Position numbers and translations under genes: made by a program | Notes under the pieces: generated by a model | Database searches by the model: none | Told to the model about the DNA's origin: nothing | Seen by the model: only the letters and a program-made list of their open reading frames with translations | Shown: positions 44,080 to 54,514 of the stretch, one piece after another | How the letters are laid out: each line of letters opens with the position of its first letter | Numbering within the stretch: the first letter of the stretch is position 1 | From: Guyanagaster necrorhizus | Taxonomy: Eukaryota > Basidiomycota > Agaricomycetes > Agaricales > Physalacriaceae | Assembly (NCBI RefSeq): GCF_019112545.1 | Contig: NW_025064921.1 | Location: 248,001 to 312,000 of the forward strand | Direction of reading: 5' to 3' | DNA: 64,000 nt

Positions 44080-45011
44080 CTTTCTAAGCCCTTAGATTTG
44101 CCTACACCAATGACTTCATGTTCTAGGGTCTCAACATAGTCAGAAAAATATAATCTATTTTTGACTATATATCTGGTAGTGCCAGAGTCTTCTAGTCATG
44201 ATGCTCCTGAGAGTGAAGTAAGTATGACATCTGTTGCACAAAATGCATAGTCTTCTTCATTCAAATCTGATTTGGCAACATATGTCTGAGTCTGGCCCTT
44301 CCCTTTTTCTTTCCATGACTTTCTGGTATTCTTCTCATTTAAGCAATTTTTTCTGATGTGACTGGTTTCCCCATATCTATAACATGTGATTTTCAGATTG
44401 AACTTTTTGCCATGTGCTGCAAGTGTCATGGTTCAATCAGAAGTCTTTTCTCTTAATCAGATGTCTTCCTGAAGAATTCAGAAAATCAACTTGTAGGAAT
44501 CTTTCAAGTTGGCAGTGTCTACTGATGAGATGAATGAATTTCATGATTCTGAAAGTGATGTAAGCAGTGTGACAGAGAAGTCCTCCTCAACTTTCTGCTT
44601 GAGAGATGCCAACTCCATCTGATAGGATCTCATAGTTCTAATGTGCTCTTCTATGTTTTCTCCTTCTTCACACTGAGCTTTGAAGAATTTCCTTCTAGCA
44701 AGAATAATTTCCATGAATTTCCTAGACTCATATATATCTTTCAGAGCTTTTCAGGCTTCTGCTGAAGTCTTCAAACCAGCAATATACACCAGCAGACCAT
44801 CTAAAACCTACAATCTTATTGTTGAAAGAGCCTTCTTATCACTCTTCTTTCAATCTGCCATCAGTGCTGCATCTGCCAGAGCTAGAGTGCTTCCATCTGC
44901 ATAATCAATTAGTCTTAAATCAGTTAGAATATTGATCATCTTGATTTTGCAAGTCAGATAATTTTCCAGAGCCTTAAGAGAGTTAATTCTGTACATGGAC
45001 TGGCTATTCAT
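44080..45011 (-). pseudogene. gag: Copia Gag and protease start
   Basis: The minus strand reads MNSQSMYRINSLKALENYLT and continues with ALSTIRLQVLDGLLVYIAGL and FFKAQCEEGENIEEHIRTM, the pattern of Ty1/copia Gag (UBN2-like). The knuckle ITCYRYGETSHIRKNC keeps Cys, His and Cys but has Tyr where the second Cys belongs. A DSG protease motif follows as LEDSGTTRYIVKNRLYF. In-frame stops include TGA in place of TGG after ALMAD. Truncated at 44074. Inactive. Confidence 0.75.
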
Positions 45012-45028
45012 ATGGTTCTACATGTACA

Positions 45029-45302
45029 TGTAAAGTACAAGAGAGTGTGAAGTGAGTAGTGATGTAAGGAGTTCAGTTGTAGCTAGAGTCTATAACCTGT
45101 TGAAAGTACAGAGAAGAGTACAGTATAGAGAATTAGATTACCCTCTTGAGAGAGATATCATACTTAAATACATTTTGTACTACTTTGAGAGCTTTCTATA
45201 AATTACTATTTAAGTCCTGATCATGATCCAAGTCAGCTGTTGCTGATTGACATAGTGTCTTTGAGTATATTCTTGTACTTGCTTGGGATTGCTATTCCAA
45301 CA
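45029..45302 (-). repeat. Copia 5' LTR
   Basis: About 274 bases on the minus strand from TGTTGGAAT to TTTACA, with a TATTTAAGTA box near 45170. The inner boundary is uncertain by about 6 bases because TGTACATGTA is repeated there. Confidence 0.6.
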
Positions 45303-45906
45303 ATATTCTAAATGCTTCTGCTTCTATCTGCATATCATGATGGGGTACTGTCATGGCTTGTTGAAATATTTTTGATGATGTATAACCAACTTTCTGTCTG
45401 TATTTATTTATCTGAGCATTACCATTCTTGGATTAGCCAGACACTCCTGTAAATGTCAGATTCCATTGAAACACTGATGGGCTGGTATTTATGTTTTTCT
45501 TTCATTCTGTTTTGACTAAGCCTCATCACCCAGCAAACAAACCTATTGTTTCAATGCACTCTATATCTCACCTGGCCACAACATCTTTGATGTGGATTCT
45601 TTCTGAAAATATGCCACTCAAAGAATAACATAAACTTACATATGCAAGGTGTGAGTCTATCATGCAATATTTCACTAAGTAACAATACTCTCGATCAATC
45701 TTTGAACATACTCATTACCATCAAATGATCTAATGGCTGATAATATTCTTAATGTTACATGCAGATATTAAAAGCTTGTTAACAAATCTTTGCTATGGAT
45801 GTCTCTGTTGTGACAATCTTGGCTTTGACACATTGCTGATGTATTTAGATCATTGTCCAGACCTCAAGGAAGCTATTAGCAGGCAGTATTATCTTATGAA
45901 ACTTGG
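45303..45906 (+). repeat. CpG-depleted third copy of the acyl-CoA gene segment
   Basis: Matches 4345-4397 and then, after a deletion of about 250 bases, 4648-5200. The pseudogene exon can be followed (AAATATGCCACTC, ATCTAATGGCTGATAATATT for LTADNI), with C to T changes at the former CpGs. It stops at CTTGG (45902-45906), the target duplication of element F, and continues at 62126. Confidence 0.8.
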
Positions 45907-45917
45907 TGTTATGATTT

Positions 45918-46354
45918 TGTTATGATTTATACCTTTTTTCTTTCCTTTTACCCCTATTCACGCTGAGTCAGAAGGCACAAGACCATGGGAGGCTTAGTCA
46001 GCACAACTAAAACCTTCCATCAAGACACCATGACGGTCGTGCTCGACGACATACAATCATCCTTTTATGTACGATAGCGACGCTCAAGGACAACAAGCAC
46101 AATGGACGTAGAAACACATAATAAGCAGTAGTATAATTAGCAGACAACTGTACAGTATTTAAGGACTGCAGCTCTTGCTGGTATACCCCAGCTTCGAGCT
46201 AAAGTTTATACATACCATTCTACCTCGAGTCTACACCTGACCTTGAGTCACATCGCATGGATATACATATCAAGTGAACTCAGGTGATTCCTCGAAGTGC
46301 GAAGGAACACCTGTTTATCACGTGTATTCGTTCACGTGACGCTTGGGCTTAACA
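45918..46354 (+). repeat. Element A 5' LTR
   Basis: 437 bases, TGTTATG to CTTAACA. TATTTAA box at 46156-46162. AGCTTCGAGCTAA at 46190-46202 is the likely 5' end of the transcript and the self-primer. Confidence 0.96.
46156..46202 (+). promoter_or_regulatory. Element A LTR promoter and self-primer segment
   Basis: TATTTAA at 46156 is followed 34 bases later by AGCTTCGAGCTAA. In Tf1-type elements the first bases of the RNA fold back and pair with the PBS, and a start at this spacing from the TATA box would give such an RNA. The start site itself is inferred. Confidence 0.55.
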
Positions 46355-46368
46355 ATTAGCTCGAAGCT
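46355..46368 (+). promoter_or_regulatory. Element A primer-binding site, self-priming type
   Basis: TTAGCTCGAAGCT at 46356-46368, one base after the LTR, is the perfect complement of 46190-46202. The 3' CCA end typical of a tRNA match is not apparent. Confidence 0.75.
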
Positions 46369-46410
46369 TTCACCTTCTCTTTCTCAAGCCCAATTGTGCT
46401 GAGAAACCGA

Positions 46411-47976
46411 ATGCCGCCAGTAACAACTGCAGACCTAAATCACGACTTCTTCGAGTTAATAGCTTCCATCATCGGAACATTACTCGGTCTCTTAGCCATC
46501 ATCACCCTTTGCCGCGGACGACAATCAGTAGCAGCTTGGATAGTCAGGCACTATCAAGCGTTCCAGCATATCCAACAAATTCTATGCAACGTAACCCCCG
46601 ATCTCCCTTTCCATGACATCCCCCCCTCTGCCAGAACGTCCTTCTTCCCGCAAGGGGGACCCGTACCAGAAGCCGGGAATAGCGACCCGGATCCGGGGAG
46701 CCTTCACGAGGAGGAAGGACCCCAACGCCCCATTAGACGAGACGGCGGAGACCGCCATCCTGCTCTCACAGGGTTCCGGAACCCGTGGACGACGAACGTC
46801 ACTCAGGAGCCCGCCGAGGTCTCTAACTACGTCACTCCAGCTGGTTCCCCCGAACATTCCGCCTCCCCAATTCCCTCAGGGATTGGAAACCGTGCTCGGG
46901 ACTCCCTTGATGCCGCTCGGATGGCTACGGGACCCCGCGAAAGTCCCGACCCCCCCCAGAACCCCCCCGAAACCCCCACCAAGCCCAACTCTGGCTCCAG
47001 CCCATCCGTCAGCAGGCTGGGGGTCGACAACCCGCGAGGAAGGGACATCCACCCCGACTATGACAACACGGATATCGCCATCTCCGCAGCAGGTGATCCA
47101 TTCCGACACCTCCACGTGGGAAGCGAGCCCGAGGCTGAAACTGCCAGCGAAAGGGGAAGGGCCACCACGAGACGAATTATACAAAGGATATTCCCGGAGT
47201 GAGACCTCAACGTCCCCTTCAACTACGATGAAGCAGTCAGACAGCAGCAGCAGAATCAAGAGTGAGAGGATGCAATTAGGCGAACGCAGGAAGAGCTCGC
47301 CGACTACGTCCGAGAGGAAGCCCGAGAGCGGTACGAAGCCGCAGAATATGACCGACAAGGACAAGCACAGAGGAGGAGAGAAGAAATTGAAAGGATGGGG
47401 TCAGCTTCCCCTAGGGAGTATGAGCACCGCACCAAGTCCGGATCCCCTTTTAGGGAGCCCGACTCAGAGGACGACCCATGGACAGGGCCTGCCAGCATCG
47501 TCAGCTGGAACGAGGCTATCCGACGTGGAAGAACAGGAGAACCCCAAACCGTCGACCTTGAATACCTCGCCCGTACCGACACCATCTCATCCGATGCCGA
47601 CTCCGTCCTCGGAGCCTACGGGCTCCGAGTACCCGACAATGCCCACGTCTCCGACAGGGCTCTCCAGCGATTCCTGGGTAGCAGGATCGCTCGACAATTC
47701 CTTGACCCCAAGTTCCAGCGACTCTTCGGCCGCTATAGCCGAGAACTGGAGGAGACGAGAGCACGAGGAGGGACACGTTACAGCCGGCTTGGAAGCCCGC
47801 TCATCACTCGAACCAGCGACCGAGGAGACGACGGGCCTAGTACCCAAGTCAACGGAAGGGTCCCCAATGACCCTTCGTCCTCCTGTACCGTCCATCTACG
47901 ACCAGCCCGTCAGTTCCCTCCTCAGGGAAGGGGACAGCGGAGACGAGGGCGACGAGGAGGACGACGAGGACAGTGA
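46411..47976 (+). pseudogene. Element A ORF1: transmembrane-anchored protein of unknown role
   Basis: 521 codons from ATG 46411 to the stop ending at 47976. Residues 11-32 (DFFELIASIIGTLLGLLAII) form a membrane helix, followed by a basic RGRQSVAAW. Then come about 200 Pro/Ser-rich, probably disordered residues, a charged helical stretch (TQEELADYVREEARERYEAA), a conserved block (VPDNAHVSDRALQRFLGSRI, DPKFQRLFGRYSRELEE) and a very basic end (RGRGQRRRGRRGGRRG). Two TGA stops (47200-47202 and 47263-47265) break it, and B has TGG at the first. B, C and F share the sequence; D and E share only the helix. It ends about 109 bases inside Gag. I know of no such ORF in standard chromoviruses. It may tether Gag or RNA to a membrane, but this is inference. 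Confidence 0.65.
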
Positions 47977-49651
47977 TGATCCATATCGACAACGGCTGGA
48001 GCGAGCAGGGGAAGATACTGACGAAGAAGCATTACGGGAGGAAATTGAGAGGGCCAGGGGAAAGAAATACCAGGAGTTGTACGAACAGGGGAGAAACTAT
48101 TTATGGCAGGACGCGCGCTGGCAAGCGACATCCTTAGGACTTGAGTACAGGTATGTGACGGGCACTGAAAAAGAAAAAATTCTACAGTATGCCGCGACGG
48201 AATATGCATGGAGGGAATATGGGCGATGGCACCCAGAAGACCCCCTCATGCCGATACCTCCGTATCGGCCCGACAAACCAAAGGCACCGGCACCAATGCC
48301 GCGAACCCCCCCCGTTCCACCGAGACGAGCCGTTTATGTCGCCCCCTCCATTCGGAGCTGGGCCGACGACAACCCGTCAGTCCGAAGCACGGCTTCGCGA
48401 CTCATCCGAACAAGAAGCCGACCGGCATGGCAAGCCGCTCAAACCCAAAACCCTTGGACCGGCAAAGGAAGTCGGCTCCTCGGCGGGCAACCTCCACCGG
48501 ATCAAGCAGAGTCGAGTGGAAAAGACCCCATTCGGGATGACCCCGAGGCGGTCCGCCTCAGATTCACAGTACGGGACGGGGTGATCGTCCAGATAACCGA
48601 CCCAAAAGGGAGCCCCATCGCTGACGACAATTCCCTGCACTCATTCCCCGGGCCGCCCGTGGAATAGAAGCAACCACCATTTGACAGATGGCCCAACCCG
48701 ATGGGAGCACTCCCATATAATGCCAATGTCTTACAATGCCACCCCGACCTTCTTCGAAAACCGCGCCCCTTCAAGGGGGTTTCTGATGACATTGACCGAT
48801 TCCTGGTAGACTGCGAACAATATTTCGAAGTCTATGTCGGGTATATTGGGACTGACATGAACAAAGTCGCCTTTGCCACCTCCTACCTAGAGGACAAGGC
48901 CAAAACCTGGTGGATCCTCATATCCCCAAACTTCCGATCCACCACCAGGGAACATTATTGGTATCCCTCGTGGCCGGTCTTCAAGCGCATGCTAAACGAC
49001 AAATTTATTGATCCCGCCGTTCAAGAAGTACACAAGCAGAAGATCAAGGAGTACAAGATGGGGGATAAAGCGGCCACCGATTACTTCGACGAGCTGGAAC
49101 GGCTCGCCAAACTCGCAGGAATCCGGGAGGATATCACGAACGATGGGAGAATGGTAGAAGCCCTCAAGCAGGGAGTTCCATCCTCATACCTTACGATGAT
49201 CTCAGCCATGGGCGTCAAAATACTGATGCCCGTGGGCTACGACGAATGGAAGGAGAGGATCGTCGAAATGTACAAGGAGAGGCAAAGGCAGAAAGCGGAG
49301 GCATCGACCTTGCAGGAGTATGGCAAGAAGTCGACACCGCCAACCCCGAACAAGTCGGGGCAAACTGCCGGGAAACCATCAGGAACTCCCATGACGGCGA
49401 ATTACGGCACTCAGAAGACGGGGACAGGAACCACTTACACCGGCACCGGGAAGCCAATGGACATTGACCGAATGAAGAAAGAAGGGAAGTGCTTTAACTG
49501 CGGGCAGAAAGGCCACATGGCCAAAGACTGCCCAAAGAAGAAGTGCACCCGCGAAGACATACGAGCACAGATCGCCGAGTTACAGAAGGAAGATGAAGAA
49601 TTAGGCAAGGAGACGAAGATTGAAGAGGTAAAAGATCGGGCCGACCAGTGA
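47868..49651 (+). pseudogene. gag: Element A Gag (capsid and nucleocapsid)
   Basis: Forms the particle shell and packages element RNA. ATG-ACC at 47868 is chosen because F has ATG-ACC at the same place, but the frame is open from 46613 without a stop. An acidic stretch (GDEEDDEDSDD) is followed by EEIERARGKKYQELYEQGRN, a proline-rich part, the capsid (FKGVSDDIDRFLVDCEQYFE, KAKTWWILISPNF, EYKMGDKAATDYFDELERL) and a knuckle KCFNCGQKGHMAKDC, a complete C-x2-C-x4-H-x4-C. TAG at 48665-48667 stands where B has TGG. The stop TGA at 49649-49651 overlaps Pol by 28 bases, and a -1 shift is needed to join them. Apart from that TAG the gene is whole. Confidence 0.85.
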
Positions 49652-52600
49652 GCGACTCCACTGGATCGGCCAAAGGACTTCATGGTGTGCAGGCCCCTAC
49701 CATTGTACAGACTCATGTTACCCCTGTAGTTACAATGCATTCGAATATACCCCGAACTATTACCACACACCTGAGAGAGTCGCAAAACAAAACTCAAGCG
49801 CCTTCGGGCCGAACACAGGCAGAGAGCCTTAAAACCTGGCTCAAACCATTCGAAACCGAATGGACATGGAGAGCCATCAGAGAAGCAGGAGACGAGGAGG
49901 CGGCCACAGCCGTTCTACATGGGTGGATACACCGGACCAGGGCGACAGAGGTCACCAGCGACACCGTCAACGGCTTACGAAAAGCCGAGCGGAGTCGAGC
50001 CCTGGAATGGTTAGATGAACTGAAGGGACCACGGAAGTTCATCAGACGAGCCAAGACCCCGGGGCGAGACTTGACCACCAAGGCGCAGATCGAAACCCTG
50101 ACTAATAGGACAGTACACTCGGTAACTGCCCTTATCGACAGCGGGTGCACCGGGAGTTCCATTAACCGAGCCTTCGTCCATCAACATCAACTTCCTACCA
50201 GGACCACCGCGGCACCTATCCCAGTATACAACGCCGACGGAACCAAAAACCAAGCCGGGTCGATCACGGAATTCGTTGAACTTCGACTCACCATCGGAGA
50301 TCACTCAGAAAGGATCGATCTGGCCATCACGGATCTTGGAACGAAGGAGTTATTCCTTGGTCATGACTGGCTGATCCGACACAATCCGCTTATCAATTGG
50401 AAAACCGGACGACTTGTATTCGCCCGATGCCAGTGTCGGAAAATCCCGTATGAATTACCCGATGGGGACCTGGAAGACCGATGGGATGAGGAGATGGAGG
50501 ATGGTGAAACCATCCTAGCAGTCGACTTGCAGAAGAAGATCCATATTCGAGCGGTACATCATGCCAATAACCTGGCAGCCAAAGCAAACGAAGGAAGAGA
50601 GGAAAAGACGTTTGAAGAGATGGTGCCGGAGTGGGCATGAGACTTCCGGGACCTCTTCGAGAAAGAGAGTTTCGATGAGCTCCCAGGCCCAAAACCCTGG
50701 GATCACGCCATTGAGCTAATCCCTAATGCCAATGCCAATCTGGATTGCAAGACCTATCCCCTCGGCAATCAGGAACAACAGGAACTCGACAAGTTCCTCG
50801 ACGAGAACCTGTCCTCCGGGTGGATTCGACCATCGAAGTCCCCTATGGCTTCGCCCTTCTTTTTTGTAAAAAAGAAGGACGGTAAACTCCGACCCGTCCA
50901 AGATTACCGAAAACTCAATGAGATGACGATCAAGAATCGATACCCCTTACCCTTGATCTCCGAGCTCATGGATAAACTCCGAGGGGCCAAATATTACACC
51001 AAGCTCGACGTACGGTGGGGGTACAACAATGTCCGGATCAAGGAAGGGGACGAATGGAAGGCAGCGTTCAGGACTAACTGGGGGCTCTTTGAGCCAACAG
51101 TGATGTTCTTCGGCCTGACCAACTCCCCGGCCACCTTTCAGTGGATGATGAACGACATCTTCAAGGACCTCATCGCCACCGGGAAGGTTACCATCTACTT
51201 GGACGACATCCTCATCATGTCCAAGACCAAGGAGGAGCACCGGGATCTAGTCCGACGAGTACTCACCCTCATGAGGAACCACAAGCTGTTCCTCAAAGCG
51301 GAGAAATGCGAATTCGAGGTACTGGAAACCGAGTACCTCGGAGTGATCATTAGCGAAGGGAGCATTCGCATGGACCCAGTAAAGGTTGCGGGAGTAGTTG
51401 ACTGGCCGACACCGACCAAAAAGAAGGAGTTACAATCATTCCTAGGTTTCACCAACTTTTACCGGAGGTTCATACGAGATTACAGCAAAATTGTATGGCC
51501 TATGACTCAGCTCACCGGTAACGCCCCCTGGGGATGGGGGAAACCCCAGCAGCACTCCTTTGAAGACCTAAAACGACGACTGGCGGAGGAGGTAATCCTT
51601 GCCATACCATCACAGGAGGGCCGTTTCCGCGTCGAGGCCGACTCAAGCGAGGGAGCCATAGGTGCTGTCTTGTCTCAAGAACAGGACAAGAAATGGCAAC
51701 CTGTCGCCTTTCTCTCAAAAGCACTAACGGTGACAGAAAGGAACTACGAGATTTATGACAAGGAATTGCTCGCAATAATGCTCGCCCTCGAAGAGTGGCG
51801 TCACTACTTGATCGGAGCAGCCGAGACCTTTGAGATCTGGACCGATCACCAGAACCTCAGGTACTTCCGGCAACCTCAAAAACTAAATCGCCGACAAGCC
51901 CGATGGGTCACCGAACTCGCCCAATACGAGTATACACTCCATCATAAAGCCGGAGTCGCCAACAAAAAGGCCGACCTCCTCTCTCGTCGTGCAGACCATG
52001 ATCAAGGGGGGAACGACAACGAAGAGGTTGTCATACTTCGCCCCGAGCACTTCCGAGCAATGGTAATGCCCACAGAGGAGGAGATACACGAACGAATCAA
52101 GAGCGCGACTCGAGACTCACATCAGTGGGACCAAAGGATTGCCGCCTCGCTTAATCACGAACGAGGGCTAACCAAGGAGGGCGGGATGATCCACTATGAT
52201 GGAAGGATTTACATCCCACGCAACCATAGCCTCCGTGGCAAGATCATTGCTATATACCACGATCATGCCATGGCAGGACACCCAGGCATCGCCAAAACAA
52301 AAGAACTCATCCTGCGAGACTATTGGTGGCCTAAGCTCATCAACGACATCACGACTTACGTCAAAGGGTGCGAGACCTGCCAGAGAGGAAAAGCATCCAC
52401 ACAACCAAAGGTGGCCCCATTACACCCCAATGAGATACCGACACAGCCATGGACGCATATCTCAGTGGACATGATTACCGGCTTGCCAGATTGCAACGGC
52501 TATGACGCAATCATCGTCATAGTCGATCGGTTCTCTAAGGCGATCATTCCGATCGCATGCTTGACAGAGTTAAATTCGGAAGGGTGGGCAAAAATCCTAC

Positions 52601-53526
52601 ACGACGAAGTATACGCAAAACACGGAATGCCACAAGTAGTCATCTCGGATCAGGGACCACAATTCGTCTCCAAATTCCTCACCGACCTATACAAGCTGTT
52701 GAACATAACACCTAATGCATCGACAGCATATCATCCACAAACGGATGGACAGACCGAACACGCAAACCAAGAAGTTGAAAAATACCTCCGGCTATTTATC
52801 AACTACAGACAAGACGACTGGGTCGAGTGGCTGGCACTCGCTGCCTTCCAGCACAATAACAGAGTGCACTCCGCCACGGGCCAAACCCCCTTCTTTGTAA
52901 ACCACGGCAGACATCCATATCTAACGCAAACGAATCGCCATAAAACCACGACCCCAGCTTCCACAGCTTTTGCCGCGACGATGGAAAAAATACATACGGA
53001 AACAAAGAAGGCCCTGGAGAAAGCAGCCTCAACAATGAAGCTGCAATACGATAAACATCGACGCCCTGCACATGAATATCACATCCACGACAAAGTCTGG
53101 CTTGATACAACGAACCTTCACCTCCCACAGCCGAAATGCAAACTCAGCGACAAGTGCACAGGGCCTTTCTCTATCATTGGAAAAGTCGGAGAATCAGCCT
53201 ATAAACTGCGTCTACCGACGACATGGAAAATTCACGACGTGTTCAATGAATCCCTATTGACACCATACATCACCCCAGCATTTCCCAACCAGGAATGACC
53301 GCCGCCGCCGCCCCCAGACTTGATCGATGACGAGGAACACTACGAAATTGATCAAGTACTAAACCACAAACTCCGGAAAGTAAAAGCCCGCGGGGGTGGC
53401 ATGACAACGACGGTCGACTACCTGGTAAGTTGGAAAGGTTACGGCCCGGAATCCAACCAATGGATCAATGAAAAATATATGAACGCCGACACAGCCATAC
53501 ACGACTACGAACTATCCCTTAATTGA
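49624..53526 (+). pseudogene. pol: Element A Pol with chromodomain
   Basis: Polyprotein in the -1 frame relative to Gag. Protease: LIDSGCTG with catalytic Asp codon at 50137. Reverse transcriptase from about 50680, YLDD at 51196-51207. RNase H: VEADSSEGAIGA near 51635 and YDKELLAIM near 51755. Integrase: HHCC finger 52256-52390, catalytic Asp 52468, Asp 52648 and Glu 52756 (35 residues between the last two, as in the DD35E core). GPY/F region near 53155-53250. Chromodomain 53335-53480 (EEHYEIDQVLNHK, YLVSWKGYGPESNQW), which in chromoviruses guides insertion to marked chromatin. Two TGA codons, 50638-50640 and 53296-53298, are the only breaks, and the second is a likely CGA to TGA change. All catalytic residues are present. 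Confidence 0.9.
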
Positions 53527-53530
53527 GCCA

Positions 53531-53559
53531 TCGGGACGATGGTCTTAAACAGGGGGTAA
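53531..53559 (+). promoter_or_regulatory. Element A polypurine tract and upstream hairpin
   Basis: AGGGGG followed by TAAT lies directly before the 3' LTR, the plus-strand primer position. Just upstream, CCATC-GGGAC-GATGG can form a five-base stem. Related stems occur at the same place in B and F. Confidence 0.65.
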
Positions 53560-53996
53560 TGTTACGATTTATACCTTTTTTCTTTCCTTTTACCCCTATT
53601 CACGCTGAGTCAGAAGGCACAAGACCATGGGAGGCTTAGTCAGCACAACTAAAACCTTCCATCAAGACACCATGACGGTCGCGCTCGACGACATACAATC
53701 ATCCTTTTATGTACGATAGCGACGCTCAAGGACAACAAGCACAATGGATGTAGAAACACATAATAAGCAGTAGTATAATTAGCAGACAACTGTACAGTAT
53801 TTAAGGACTGCAGCTCTCGCTGGTATACCCCAGCTTCGAGCTAAAGTTTATACATACCATTCTACCTCGAGTCTACACCTGACCTTGAGTCACATCGCAC
53901 GGATATACATATCAAGTGAACTCAGGTGATTCCTCGAAGTGCGAAGGAACACCTGTTTATCATGTGTATTCGTTCACGTGACGCTTGGGCTTAACA
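53560..53996 (+). repeat. Element A 3' LTR
   Basis: 437 bases, partner of 45918-46354. Six differences: TACG/TATG at the start, GTCGCG/GTCGTG, GATGT/GACGT, TCGCT/TTGCT, GCACGG/GCATGG and CATGTG/CACGTG. Confidence 0.96.
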
Positions 53997-54001
53997 GATT
54001 T

Positions 54002-54457
54002 TTCCACTTTTCTTCCTTTATTATATGGATTAACTCCTATTTATGCTTAGTCAGAGTGCCAAAGCCAGTGCTTGAGATCATGGGACTGGCTTAGTCATCA
54101 CATAGCTCAGTTGGTCATTATTTTTCAATGCAATAGCATTGCCCAATAATATACAATAACACTATTATAGGTAGTAATGACACTCAAGGACAATGAGCAC
54201 AATAGCAAGCAGTGACACAACTAGTAGGAGTATTTATAGAAGCATCATACCATATATATAAGTAGGATGGCTCTCACTGGTATAACCCAGCTTCAAGCTA
54301 AAGTTTATCCACATACCATTCTACTCTTGAGCCAATTACTAAGGTCTTGTTGCATCATGATCTATATTCACATCAGTGGACTCTGCTATTTCACTCAAAG
54401 TGCAAAGTGACAACAGTTTATCACATGTTTAGAATCACATGCAGCTTGGGTCTAACA
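54002..54457 (+). repeat. Element F 5' LTR, main part
   Basis: Continues the 11 bases at 45907-45917 to give a 467-base LTR. TATATAAGTAGG near 54254, then AGCTTCAAGCTAA near 54290 that pairs with the PBS. It ends TCTAACA. Confidence 0.92.
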
Positions 54458-54471
54458 ATTAGCTTGAAGCT
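54458..54471 (+). promoter_or_regulatory. Element F primer-binding site, self-priming type
   Basis: TTAGCTTGAAGCT, one base after the LTR, pairs exactly with AGCTTCAAGCTAA in the LTR (13 of 13). Confidence 0.7.
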
Positions 54472-54514
54472 TCATCTTCTCTTTCCTCATGCACTATTGT
54501 GTGGAGGAAACCAA

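Larger units (their letters stand above)
44074..45302 (-). mobile_element. Ty1/copia element fragment (5' LTR, Gag, start of protease)
   Basis: On the minus strand: LTR beginning TGTTGGAATAGCAATCC at 45302 and ending near 45029, Gag ATG at 45011, Gag with zinc knuckle, then the protease start broken off at 44074 by the LTR of element D. The rest of Pol and the 3' LTR are absent from the window. The right edge joins base sequence (ATATTCTAAATGCTTC, as at 4345). It is the oldest insertion in this nest, since D lies in it, C in D, and B and the pogo element in C. Confidence 0.8.
45918..53996 (+). mobile_element. Element A: young, nearly intact Ty3/gypsy chromovirus
   Basis: LTRs of 437 bases at 45918-46354 and 53560-53996. 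Target duplication GATTT occurs at 45913-45917 and 53997-54001, inside F's 5' LTR. The LTRs differ at six positions, all C/T before G. ORF1, Gag and Pol are complete in length and broken only by five nonsense codons (47200, 47263, 48665, 50638, 53296). CpG density is normal, unlike all its neighbours, so A arrived after most of the CpG loss around it. Confidence 0.96.

Noticed and set aside
20576..45302. Centromere
   Set aside because: Nested chromoviruses are common in fungal centromeres, but there is no other evidence here, such as CENP-A data or chromosome position, so I do not claim it.
45907..45935. Tandem LTR start or short duplication TGTTATGATTT
   Set aside because: Explained by insertion of A into F's LTR with GATTT duplicated; both LTRs happen to begin alike.
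46411..47976. ORF1 as a retroviral-type envelope protein
   Set aside because: It has one N-terminal helix, no signal-peptide cleavage site, no cysteine-rich ectodomain and no C-terminal anchor, and it precedes Gag. Env genes follow Pol.
49624..49651. A defined -1 slippery heptamer between Gag and Pol of A
   Set aside because: The overlap contains only GTAAAAGAT, not a classical X-XXY-YYZ site. F has a run of seven A, but A, B and C do not. The mechanism joining Gag and Pol stays open.
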